A stretch of DNA of 58,321 nucleotides from Trichormus sp. M33_DOE_039. GTDB taxonomy: Bacteria > Cyanobacteriota > Cyanobacteriia > Cyanobacteriales > Nostocaceae. The translations under genes and the position numbers were made by a program. Under the pieces are notes generated by a model. That model worked only from the letters and a program-made list of their open reading frames with translations. It did not search any database and was not told the origin of the DNA. Within the stretch, counting starts at the first letter, position 1. Every line of letters starts with the position of its first letter. The stretch is from the NCBI GenBank assembly GCA_015296085.1, contig DVDT01000016.1, positions 1 through 58,321 of the forward strand, given 5' to 3'. Of this stretch, positions 37,139 to 45,473 are shown piece by piece.

Positions 37139-38611
37139 ATGCTTACCCAAGATAAACAACAACGTAATTGGAAACCCATCATCAAAGCATTTGAGGCGGT
37201 GCTGGGTACAAATGGCGTAGTGCAACGTCGTGAAGAACTCATCACCTATGAGTGTGATGGTTTAACTAGCTATCGTCAACGTCCTGCTGTGGTGGTGTTA
37301 CCACGAACTACAGAACAAGTGGCGGCAGTAGTGAAGATATGCAACAAGTATGCTGTACCTTTCATCGCGCGGGGTTCGGGGACAGGTTTATCTGGCGGTG
37401 CATTACCTTCGGAAGACTCTGTTTTGATTGTTACCTCGTTAATGCGACAAATCCTGAATGTTGATTTAGATAATCAGCGTATTGTTGTGCAGCCAGGAGT
37501 GATTAATAGTTGGGTAACACAGACTGTTAGTGGTGCTGGATTTTACTATGCTCCTGACCCATCCAGCCAAATCATTTGCTCAATTGGGGGAAATGTGGCA
37601 GAGAACTCTGGCGGGGTGCATTGCTTAAAGTATGGTGTTACTACTAATCACGTATTGGGTTTAAAAATCGTCACGCCGGAAGGGGAAATTGTTGATTTAG
37701 GGGGAGAAGTTCCCGAAACTCCTGGCTATGACTTAACGGGTATCTTTGTTGGTTCGGAAGGTACTTTAGGAATCGCTACAGAAATTACTCTCAGAATTTT
37801 GAAAAGTGCAGAATCTATTTGTGTATTGTTGGCAGATTTTACTAGTGTAGAAGCTGCCGGGGAAACTGTTTCTGATATCATCAGCGCGGGAATCATTCCT
37901 GGTGGTATGGAAATGATGGATAATATTAGTATTAACGCTGTGGAAGATGTAGTTGCTACTAATTGTTATCCCCGTGATGCTACAGCTATTTTGTTAGTTG
38001 AAATAGATGGTTTAGAAATTGAAGTCGCAGAAAATAAAAAACGCGTCGCAGAAATTTGCAAGAAAAACGGGGCGCGGAATGTGACTTCTGCTAGTGACCC
38101 AGAAACTAGGTTGAAGTTGTGGAAGGGACGTAAAGCAGCATTTGCGGCAGCTGGTCATTTAAGTCCAGATTATTATGTGCAGGATGGGGTGATTCCTCGG
38201 ACACAGTTACCGTATGTTTTACAAGAAATTGAGGTTTTAAGCCAAAAATTTGGCTATCAAATTGCGAATGTCTTTCATGCTGGTGATGGTAATTTGCATC
38301 CATTGATTCTTTTTGATAATGCTGTTCCTGGTGCATTAGAAACCGTTGAAGAATTAGGCGGGGAAATTCTCAAACTGTGTGTCAAAGTTGGCGGTAGCAT
38401 TTCAGGGGAACATGGTATAGGTGCTGATAAAAAATGCTATATGCCAGATATGTTTAGTAGTACTGATTTAGAAACTATGCAGTGGGTAAGACAGGTATTT
38501 AATCCTCAAGGTTTAGCCAATCCCGGCAAAATATTTCCTACACCCCGCACTTGTGGGGAAGCCGCTAATCAAATGATTAATCAGCAGTTTGCAGGGGTGG
38601 AAAGGTTTTAA
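37139..38611 (+). CDS. glcD: Glycolate dehydrogenase FAD-linked subunit GlcD
   Basis: A 490-residue FAD-dependent 2-hydroxyacid dehydrogenase. The PP-loop FAD domain is clear (VPFIARGSGTGLSGGALP, DPSSQIICSIGGNVAENSGG, GSEGTLGIATEITLRI) and the C-terminal domain ends with the ISGEHGIG and FNPQGLANPGKIFP motifs. It oxidises photorespiratory glycolate to glyoxylate. In this window it stands alone; GlcE/GlcF subunits are not adjacent. The stop codon lies inside a long palindrome. Confidence 0.9.
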   Translation: MLTQDKQQRNWKPIIKAFEAVLGTNGVVQRREELITYECDGLTSYRQRPAVVVLPRTTEQVAAVVKICNKYAVPFIARGSGTGLSGGALPSEDSVLIVTSLMRQILNVDLDNQRIVVQPGVINSWVTQTVSGAGFYYAPDPSSQIICSIGGNVAENSGGVHCLKYGVTTNHVLGLKIVTPEGEIVDLGGEVPETPGYDLTGIFVGSEGTLGIATEITLRILKSAESICVLLADFTSVEAAGETVSDIISAGIIPGGMEMMDNISINAVEDVVATNCYPRDATAILLVEIDGLEIEVAENKKRVAEICKKNGARNVTSASDPETRLKLWKGRKAAFAAAGHLSPDYYVQDGVIPRTQLPYVLQEIEVLSQKFGYQIANVFHAGDGNLHPLILFDNAVPGALETVEELGGEILKLCVKVGGSISGEHGIGADKKCYMPDMFSSTDLETMQWVRQVFNPQGLANPGKIFPTPRTCGEAANQMINQQFAGVERF

Positions 38612-38657
38612 TTTAGTTTGTCGTAAGAACTTAAGTCCTTACGACAAACTAAATTAA
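38608..38657. terminator. 50-bp near-perfect palindrome overlapping the glcD stop
   Basis: Perfect 20-bp arms at 38608-38627 and 38638-38657, with a central 10 bp that is itself nearly palindromic (ACTTAAGT). The glcD stop TAA (38609-38611) is inside the left arm. No long T-run follows, so it may be a dispersed palindrome acting as an mRNA 3' stabiliser or terminator. Confidence 0.6.
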
Positions 38658-38830
38658 GTGTTCACTGCTAACTATTCAATAACTAACTTTGAGCCAAGAT
38701 GTAAAGTGACAAGTTTGTATTTGGCACTTTGTATCTTGGCAGATTATTATGATATTTCTACATTGTCCAGAGAAATTATGATTTATTCTGTATTGATAAA
38801 TATGTCTACCCAACGAAGTCAAAACCACAC

Positions 38831-40072
38831 ATGAATCGGTTGGCTAAACTTTGTTTATTTTATTTACTTTGCGTGCAATTGATATTGTGCTTAACAATAT
38901 TTTCAGATCCTTCATTATCTAATTATCAAGAAAAAAATAGCCTACCAACTACAACAGAAATTCGTGGAGTTTGGTTAACTAACGTTGCCAGTGGTGTGCT
39001 ATTCGTTCCTTGGGGGATTGACCGTGCTATTAATCAACTATCTGCACTCAATTTTAATACTATTTATCCTGTAGTTTGGAATCGAGGACATACTTTTTAT
39101 AAAAGTAACACAGCTAAATTATTTACAGGTAGTGATGTTGACCCTTTTTTGAATGCTGTGCATGGTGGTCAAGATGTTTTAAGAAAGTTATTGAAATTAG
39201 CTAAATCTAAAGGTTTAACCGTCATTCCCTGGTTTGAATATGGTTTTATGACTCCTGCTGATTCGGCATTGGCGAAGCGTTATCCTGATTGGTTAACTAC
39301 TGGCCAGCAAGGGGAGAAAACTATTAGTGAAATGTTGCCAGAGGAAATAAACAATGAACCGACGAATAAATTAGCTTGGTTGAACCCATTACATCCTGAA
39401 GTGCGAGAGTTTATCTTGTCGTTAATTACAGAAGTTGTCAGTAATTATGATGTAGATGGAATTCAGGTGGATGATCATTTTGGAATGCCTGTAAAGTTTG
39501 GTTATGACTCGTTTACTATTGACCTATATCAAAAAGAACATCAAGGTAAAAGTCCGCCTCTTGACCCTTTGAACCCAGAATGGATGAGTTGGCGTGCTAA
39601 TAAAATTACTGAGTTCATGGCAGAAATATATAAAGCTGTAAAAGAGATAAAACCTAATATCAAAATATCTTTGTCTCCCAATGGCAAAGCTTTTGCCTAT
39701 AAAAATTATTTGCAGGATTGGGAAACTTGGGTAAAAAGAGGTTTACTTGACGAGTTGATTGTACAGGTTTACCGCAGTGATCAAACTAGTTTCCTGGCGG
39801 AATTAGAAGCACCATCTGTAAAATTTGCTCAGACTAAAATTCCTGTAGCTATTGGCATTTCTACAGGTACTTTGCGGAATCCAGTGAAGATTGCACAGGT
39901 GCAAGGACAGATAGAAGCAGTGCGCGATCGCCAATTTTTTGGTATGTCTTTTTTTTACTGGGAAAGTCTGTGGGGTTACATCACACCAGAATCACCTCAA
40001 AAACGGCGTAAAGTTTTTCGTGAGTTGTTTTTAGCTAAGGCAAAAAGGCCATTGACGATAGGTAGGAAATAG
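38831..40072 (+). CDS. GHL10-type glycoside hydrolase-like lipoprotein or secreted protein
   Basis: A 413-residue protein with an N-terminal signal or anchor helix (LAKLCLFYLLCVQLILCLTI). The rest is the glycosyl hydrolase-like 10 domain (DUF187/PF02638): EIRGVWLTNVASGVL, ALNFNTIYPVVWNRG, VDGIQVDDHFGMP, ISLSPNG and FFYWESLWGY. The acidic pair in QVDDHF is probably catalytic. The family acts on extracellular glycans, possibly peptidoglycan. An STRR array begins at the base after the stop. Confidence 0.85.
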   Translation: MNRLAKLCLFYLLCVQLILCLTIFSDPSLSNYQEKNSLPTTTEIRGVWLTNVASGVLFVPWGIDRAINQLSALNFNTIYPVVWNRGHTFYKSNTAKLFTGSDVDPFLNAVHGGQDVLRKLLKLAKSKGLTVIPWFEYGFMTPADSALAKRYPDWLTTGQQGEKTISEMLPEEINNEPTNKLAWLNPLHPEVREFILSLITEVVSNYDVDGIQVDDHFGMPVKFGYDSFTIDLYQKEHQGKSPPLDPLNPEWMSWRANKITEFMAEIYKAVKEIKPNIKISLSPNGKAFAYKNYLQDWETWVKRGLLDELIVQVYRSDQTSFLAELEAPSVKFAQTKIPVAIGISTGTLRNPVKIAQVQGQIEAVRDRQFFGMSFFYWESLWGYITPESPQKRRKVFRELFLAKAKRPLTIGRK

Positions 40073-40093
40073 GTGACAGGTGACAGGTGACAG
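40073..40093. repeat. STRR heptamers abutting a stop codon
   Basis: Three perfect GTGACAG units start at the base right after the TAG of the GHL10 gene (40070-40072). Confidence 0.85.
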
Positions 40094-40160
40094 GGAGTAG
40101 AATGTATGAGGTAGAAAAGGCAGTAAGTAATATTGCTTATAAAGCAATGACTAATAACTA

Positions 40161-40727
40161 ATGAATTTTCCTAAAACCCCGTCGAAATTTGCACTGCTGT
40201 GGATGATTGCAACTTTTGGCGGTTTTTTGGTGAGTTTGTGCTGGATTGAAATTGGTGAACGGGCTGAAATTGGGGTAGTACAGGCGGCGATGGGAGGGCT
40301 GGCGATCGCACTGCCGCAAAGTCTTATCCTGAGAGAAAATATTTATACTATGAGATGGATTATCTTAACGTTAACAGCCTGGGTATTACTCACAGCTATA
40401 GGCATGGGTGCAGTCGGTTGGAGCATTCCCGCTTCGGGAATTCTATCTTTGAGACTTTATTTTGGGGCAATACATGGAGCATTTGGCGGCTTTGCTATTG
40501 GATTATCTCAATGGTTAGCAATCCGTCAGCCAACATCTTGGGCTTGGCAATGGATAATAGTTAACTCTCTGAGTTGGGCTGTAGCTTTACCTGTTGGTTA
40601 TGCTGTGGGGGTAACATTACACCAAATAACCCGCTTGTTTTTAGGCGAGGTTATCGGGTTGGCTATCACTTGGCTAATTGTCGCTATCCTCACAGGCCTT
40701 AGTGTTGATAAATTGATGGGCGAGTGA
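40161..40727 (+). CDS. Polytopic membrane protein of unknown function
   Basis: A 188-residue, very hydrophobic protein with about five to six membrane helices, rich in G, A and W. Related segments GGLAIALPQSLILR and GGFAIGLSQWLAIR suggest an internal duplication of a helix pair, each with a G-x-A-I-x-L-x-Q core. I recognise no functional family; similar Gly-rich proteins are common in cyanobacteria. The upstream gap ends in STRR-like ACTAAT units. It has a terminator. Confidence 0.7.
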   Translation: MNFPKTPSKFALLWMIATFGGFLVSLCWIEIGERAEIGVVQAAMGGLAIALPQSLILRENIYTMRWIILTLTAWVLLTAIGMGAVGWSIPASGILSLRLYFGAIHGAFGGFAIGLSQWLAIRQPTSWAWQWIIVNSLSWAVALPVGYAVGVTLHQITRLFLGEVIGLAITWLIVAILTGLSVDKLMGE

Positions 40728-40741
40728 AGGAAGGAAAAAAT

Positions 40742-40797
40742 AAAAAGGTAAAAGATTGTTTTCTCTTACCTTTTTACTTTTTCCTTTTACCTTTTTT
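40742..40797. terminator. Terminator between convergent genes
   Basis: AAAAAGGTAAAAG (40742-40754) pairs with CTTTTACCTTTTT ending near 40797, or with an inner TCTTACC copy. T-runs follow on the plus strand and A-runs on the other, so it can serve both convergent genes. Confidence 0.65.
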
Positions 40798-40802
40798 ATG
40801 CC

Positions 40803-41834
40803 CTAATTCGTTTCCTGAATTTGCAAGCGGACAGTATGTTCTGTCGCACCACTTAATTGCACTTCCATAACTTCGCTACCTAGAGGTTCGATGCTGCTGA
40901 GGAGCGATCGCAAATTCGGTGTACTTGCACCAGTATCTACATATAATCTATCTGCTAGATTGCTAATCCGTTTCCAGGTCATGTATAACTTAGCAATGGT
41001 TTGTTCTATCTGGGATGCTTGATTGACTAAGTCAGCCGCCACACTTAAACAGCCAACTCTTTGCGCTTCTTCTAGGGCGGTTTCGATATCTACATCATTA
41101 TCTGTTAAAGCTTGTACTTGAGCAGCCGATTTCAGATATTTGGCTAACTGACGGGCTTCTGTCGTTACCTGCTTGAGAGTATCCACATCGGGATTAGACG
41201 CAATTTCTTTTTGAATAAATTTTTGATGCTGTTCTGGTAATTTTTCCATTTCTTTTACCAGAGGAGCGATGTAGCGAGGGGGAAGGGAATTTTCGGCGGC
41301 TTTTACTTTTACGGGTTCTGGTAACAAGTCCGAAGACATCGCTGTCCATTCATCTGTGAGTTGACGGACTTCTCGTCTTGTAATGCGATCGCCTTTACTC
41401 GCTGCTTCACTTACCATTTGTTGCACTTCTGGGGAAGCTTTGGAAGTTTCCACAAAAGCGCGTTTGCTGAAATTATTGACTGCATTGGGTTCAAGTTTAC
41501 CCTCTTCTAGCAGGGTATCAGCACTATTAGCTAATTGAATCCAAGCATAGGCTTGACTTTTGCTGATTTCTCGTTGCTTAAGCCAGTTGAGAAAACCTGC
41601 ACCGCGGCCATCACCGCCTTTTTTTTCTCTGTCACGAATTGCCCTTAAGATGCGCCCCCGCCAAATTTCGGTTTGCAAGTCAAAGCGATCGCACACCTGC
41701 CAAGCTATATCCAACTGCTGTTGGAAATCTGACTCTGGAATCTGTTCGTCTTCGGGGTCGGGCAGTTCAAAGGTAAGATCCGCAGGCTGTTGCAAAGCAG
41801 CAGCGAGGTCATTGATATTATCCGTTGATTGCAC
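40803..41834 (-). CDS. Conserved hypothetical protein with helix-turn-helix-like segment
   Basis: A 343-residue acidic, mostly helical soluble protein that I do not recognise. An acidic N-terminus (PDPEDEQIPESDFQQQ) is followed by WLKQREISKSQAYAWIQLA, which looks like the recognition region of a helix-turn-helix, and a long helical remainder (for example LVKEMEKLPEQHQKFIQKEI). The HTH-like segment plus RRxVRQL resemble ParB/KorB-type middle domains, but no ParB box is present. It might be a DNA-associated regulator. Single gene, own upstream gap. Confidence 0.6.
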   Translation of the reverse strand: MQSTDNINDLAAALQQPADLTFELPDPEDEQIPESDFQQQLDIAWQVCDRFDLQTEIWRGRILRAIRDREKKGGDGRGAGFLNWLKQREISKSQAYAWIQLANSADTLLEEGKLEPNAVNNFSKRAFVETSKASPEVQQMVSEAASKGDRITRREVRQLTDEWTAMSSDLLPEPVKVKAAENSLPPRYIAPLVKEMEKLPEQHQKFIQKEIASNPDVDTLKQVTTEARQLAKYLKSAAQVQALTDNDVDIETALEEAQRVGCLSVAADLVNQASQIEQTIAKLYMTWKRISNLADRLYVDTGASTPNLRSLLSSIEPLGSEVMEVQLSGATEHTVRLQIQETN

Positions 41835-42030
41835 AGTTGGTAACTTATTACTCTAGCGATCGGCTTATTATTACACAATCTGGGGACATTGACCCTGTGA
41901 ATTTTGGATTGTTTTTCTCGTTTCAGTAGGTTATGTGGAGCGACAGCGTAGCCCAACAAAACTTTTTAAGACTACACTAACCCAACCATGTTTTTTATGA
42001 ATCCATTCGTTAGCCTGGGATACCCGTAAA

Positions 42031-42240
42031 TGAGTCTTTGATACTCGTGAACGAGTATTTTTTGCCGGTTAACGAGTCTTTGATACTCGTGAACGAGTAT
42101 TTTTTGCCGGTTAATGAGTCTTTGATACTCGTGAACGAGTATTTTTTGCCGGTTAACGAGTCTTTGATACTCGTGAACGAGTATTTTTTGCCAGTTAATG
42201 AGCCTCTGATACTTGTGAACGAGTATTTTTTGCTCGATGT
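42031..42240 (+). repeat. Five tandem 42-bp units, each a terminator-like hairpin
   Basis: Units begin at 42031, 42073, 42115, 42157 and 42199. Each contains ATACTC-GTGAAC-GAGTAT followed by TTTTTT, an intrinsic terminator shape on the plus strand. Each also has an upstream (A)(C/T)GAGT that can pair with the same ACTCGT, a competing stem. In unit five the change to ATACTT keeps pairing by a G-T wobble. The array ends 97 bp before the kinase start at 42338. Confidence 0.85.
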
Positions 42241-42337
42241 TAAAGCTTCAAGCTAAATAACTTGACAAACATAACCACTCTTGGCTAGCACAGGGCAAAA
42301 TAAAGACAGTAAGAGCGATGTGAACGCCATCCCGCTA

Positions 42338-43468
42338 ATGAGTTATTGTCTTAATCCCCGCTGTCCCAAGCCAGAAAATCCTGATGATGTCAAGTTTTGC
42401 TTAAGCTGTGGTTCTAAGTTACTGCTGAAAGAACGCTATCGCGCCATTAAACCCATCGGACAAGGTGGTTTTGGCAGAACTTTTTTAGCTGTAGATGAAG
42501 ATAAACCCTCAAAGCCGCGCTGTGTCATTAAGCAATTTTACCCCCAAGCCCAAGGGACAAACACAGTCCAAAAAGCGGTGGAGTTATTTACCCAAGAAGC
42601 GGTGCAGTTAGACGAATTGGGGAAACATCCACAAATTCCTGAACTTTTGGCATATTTTACCCAAGACGATCGCCAGTATTTGGTACAAGAATTTATTAAT
42701 GGGGCAAACTTAGCACAGGAATTGGGAAAAAAAGGCGCGTTCAGTGAAACACAAATTCGGCAATTACTCCATGATTTATTGACCGTATTGCAATTTTGTC
42801 ATGCCCAACAAGTGATCCACCGGGATATTAAACCAGAAAATATTATTTTACGGGGTAGTGATAATAAGTTAGTGTTAGTCGATTTTGGGGCTTCTAAATC
42901 TGCCACTGGCACTGCTTTAAATAGAACGGGAACTAGTATTGGTAGTCCTGAATATGTAGCTCCAGAACAAATCAGAGGTCGGGCAACTTTTGCTAGTGAT
43001 ATTTATAGTTTAGGGGCGACTTGTATTCATTTATTAACGGGGCGATCGCCTTTTGATTCTTATGATACAAATAACGATACTTGGGTTTGGCAGCAACACT
43101 TAAAAACACCAATCAGTAATAGTCTAACTAATGTTCTCAACAAAATGTTAGCAAGCATTCCTGTAAGGCGTTATCAAACAGTAGATGAGGTCTTGCGAGA
43201 TTTAAATTTACCATCTTCAGTAGTAGCAACACCAGCCAACCCAACTCATCAATCACAAGCTACTTTACCACCAACTTTTATTAGTCCAACACCGAGTCAA
43301 GTTGACCTAGAATTAGAGGAACTAAAAACGCAATTTCTGCCAGGTGGTAAAATTAAACCTCAAAATATCCAGCCGCAAACAACAAATAATCCTCCTGCTA
43401 ACAAAAGCGAAATTGACCGAGAATTAGAAGAATTAAAAGCTAAATATCTTGGGGAGAATAACCTTTAA
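42338..43468 (+). CDS. Serine/threonine protein kinase with N-terminal zinc ribbon
   Basis: A 376-residue protein from the ATG at 42338; a TTG at 42281 would add 19 unsupported residues. Cysteines 4, 9, 21 and 24 form a zinc-ribbon-like C-x4-C-x11-C-x2-C. The kinase domain has glycine loop GQGGFG at 41-46, VIK lysine, HRDIKPEN at 161-168, DFG at 182-184 and APEQ. The tail has two copies of (D/I)-x-ELEELK-x-(Q/K)-(F/Y)-L, a short repeated helix. The type is frequent in Nostoc. The terminator-like repeat array upstream may control its transcription. Confidence 0.9.
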   Translation: MSYCLNPRCPKPENPDDVKFCLSCGSKLLLKERYRAIKPIGQGGFGRTFLAVDEDKPSKPRCVIKQFYPQAQGTNTVQKAVELFTQEAVQLDELGKHPQIPELLAYFTQDDRQYLVQEFINGANLAQELGKKGAFSETQIRQLLHDLLTVLQFCHAQQVIHRDIKPENIILRGSDNKLVLVDFGASKSATGTALNRTGTSIGSPEYVAPEQIRGRATFASDIYSLGATCIHLLTGRSPFDSYDTNNDTWVWQQHLKTPISNSLTNVLNKMLASIPVRRYQTVDEVLRDLNLPSSVVATPANPTHQSQATLPPTFISPTPSQVDLELEELKTQFLPGGKIKPQNIQPQTTNNPPANKSEIDRELEELKAKYLGENNL

Positions 43469-43508
43469 ATATCTAGAGAGTTGGGAAAATCTCAGAGATT
43501 TTGTATAT

Positions 43509-44063
43509 CTATTCCCTAGCTAAAGGTTGATTGTCATCATAGTTACGTGCATAAGTAAATTCTATTTCACTTTCTTTGTCTCTTCCTCGTTGATAAACAA
43601 TAGGGCAAAGTTTCGTGTTAGCACTCATACAATCCATGTGTGGTGTTTTAGCGCACACTATTAATAAACCACCTAGGATAAATAGCAAACCACAAATGGC
43701 GGCTGTCTGAAGCCAAGAAATTTCTAAGATTCCGTGAACCACTACTTCTCGCAAAACGGAAACGATCGCTACCTCTACAGCTACCCCCACAGCAATGCTA
43801 TGTTCTTGGAGATAAACCATTAAGAGCCGGAATAATTCCACTAAAATTAGCACAAATAGAATTTTGGCTGTAACGTGTTTATAATTTAGGGGTTGAGAGA
43901 TTGCAATAAAAATTCCCCACAGTTCTATGAGCATGAAGCTAAACAAAGCTAAACACAAGACAATTACTAATAAGTCCTGAAAAGCTTCCATATGGCGAAC
44001 TATCGCATGACGGTCTAGCCAGCGATCGCAAAATAAAAATCGACTTTTGATGCGCTTTTTCAT
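43509..44063 (-). CDS. PsiE-family (phosphate-starvation-inducible) membrane protein
   Basis: A 184-residue protein with four membrane helices: QDLLVIVLCLALFSFML, then a segment around KHVTAKILFVLILVELFRLL, VAVEVAIVSVLREVV and AAICGLLFILGG. The VLREVVVHG-type sequence and the loop EHSIAVGVAVEVAIVS are characteristic of PF06146 (PsiE). Its biochemical role is not known. The C-terminal 50 residues are cytoplasmic and hydrophilic with three cysteines. It converges on the kinase gene with 40 bp between. Confidence 0.82.
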   Translation of the reverse strand: MKKRIKSRFLFCDRWLDRHAIVRHMEAFQDLLVIVLCLALFSFMLIELWGIFIAISQPLNYKHVTAKILFVLILVELFRLLMVYLQEHSIAVGVAVEVAIVSVLREVVVHGILEISWLQTAAICGLLFILGGLLIVCAKTPHMDCMSANTKLCPIVYQRGRDKESEIEFTYARNYDDNQPLARE

Positions 44064-44265
44064 TGAAACTTCCGGTTTTAAACGGTCATTGAAGACCTGT
44101 ACAGCTATTTCATGGCTTATGTTTATTTTTATCTAACATTAATTGTTTTCGCATCAGCAGTAATGATGATTTAAGAGTTATGATTTATTAACTGTTAACT
44201 CTCAAATTTATAATTCAATCTACATCATAATATTTCATCAATAACTGTTCATAATTCACTATTGA

Positions 44266-45195
44266 TTATTTTGAATTTTGTACCTGCTGTAACAATTTTT
44301 CGGCATTTTTTGCCCATTGAGTATTACCTTGAGCGTTATACAAATTTTTGGCATGGGTAAATACTTTCACCGCTTCCCCGTATTGATTTAATTGCATAAA
44401 CACTAACCCAGCACCATAATAAGCATTGGGATAATTAGGATTAGCTTCTGCTGATTTTCTAAAGGATGCTAAAGCTTCTTGTGTTTTGCCTTGATTAAAC
44501 CGAATCACACCTAAATTGTAGTGAGCATCAGGATATTGCGGATTAATTTTGATAGCTTGTTCAAAGGCAGCTTGAGCTTGTTGAATTTTACCTTGTTGCA
44601 GATAACATAAGCCTATATGATAGTGAGGCTCTGGAGCATTTTTACTATATGTCATCGCTTTTTGAAAAGATGCGATCGCTCCTTCCCAATTTTGCTGCTG
44701 TTGTCTGACTAATCCTAAGTTATAGTGAGCAAAACCTAATTGTGGATCAAGTTCTAAAGCGCGTTGTAAATATTCAGTTGCCTGCTGTAAATTACTTCCT
44801 TCTAACAATGCTCCCCCTAAGTTTGCAAAGGCGAGAGAGAAGTTAGGATCAGCTTGGGTAGCACGATAAAATGCGTTGGCTGCTGGTTGTAATTGTCCGG
44901 TTTGTCGCAGTGCTAACCCTAAATTGTAATGGGCTGCGGCTAAATTCGGATCTAATTGAGACGCACTCTGAAAAGCTGCGATCGCCTCTTGTACTCTTCC
45001 CGCTTGAATTGCTTGTAAGCCTTGATTCAATAAGGTTGTGGCTGTTGGTAAGCTAGTCTGTGCTAGAGGCGTAGGGATGTAGGGGTATAAGGGTCTGCGG
45101 GTGTGAGGGTTTGCTGATATTGGCGCAATACCACCCAATACTAATGTTAAGCTCAGTATTCCAACTAGCCGATAATTATAGATAGATAATTTCAT
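44266..45195 (-). CDS. Exported tetratricopeptide repeat protein
   Basis: A 309-residue protein with a signal peptide (YRLVGILSLTLVLGGIAPI, cleavage near SANP) and seven to eight TPR units from about residue 50 (for example AIAAFQSASQLDPNLAAAHY, AQAAFEQAIKINPQYPDAHY). Unit spacing is the canonical 34 residues. It probably acts as a periplasmic scaffold. It has 202 bp to the PsiE gene and 278 bp to the divergent EF-G-like gene. Confidence 0.82.
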   Translation of the reverse strand: MKLSIYNYRLVGILSLTLVLGGIAPISANPHTRRPLYPYIPTPLAQTSLPTATTLLNQGLQAIQAGRVQEAIAAFQSASQLDPNLAAAHYNLGLALRQTGQLQPAANAFYRATQADPNFSLAFANLGGALLEGSNLQQATEYLQRALELDPQLGFAHYNLGLVRQQQQNWEGAIASFQKAMTYSKNAPEPHYHIGLCYLQQGKIQQAQAAFEQAIKINPQYPDAHYNLGVIRFNQGKTQEALASFRKSAEANPNYPNAYYGAGLVFMQLNQYGEAVKVFTHAKNLYNAQGNTQWAKNAEKLLQQVQNSK

Positions 45196-45473
45196 TGATG
45201 TGTCTGCTTTAATTAATTTCCGTCACTGTTATTCATAAAAAGTCTTTTAAAAAGTTAGGTTTTAACAAAACTTTTGTTTTTGGCATTAAAGTTAGTTTTG
45301 CTTAAACTTTCTTAAGGTAAATCTTACGACAGGCTACAATTTTTTTTGCCTTTAGTTAAAGAGAGGATAATTACAAGTTAAAGGGAGATAATTCTTCTGC
45401 AAGAGAACAATTATTTAACCCCTGAAAAAAACAGGGCTATGCGGTAAGAGAGAGTTACTGCAAGGGAGGTTTT
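45196..45473. other. Divergent region with leader hairpin before the EF-G-like gene
   Basis: A CCCTG-A7-CAGGG hairpin at 45420-45436 lies about 38 bp before the start codon, and GGGAGG about 7 nt before the ATG is a strong ribosome binding site. The hairpin may tune translation of the EF-G-like gene. Confidence 0.45.

Noticed and set aside
42031-42240. CRISPR array
   Set aside because: The units are contiguous, without unique spacers.
42038-42256. 72-codon open frame of 14-residue repeats over the 42-bp array
   Set aside because: It starts with TTG without a ribosome binding site; the frame is open because the repeat length is a multiple of three. DNA structure explains the array better.
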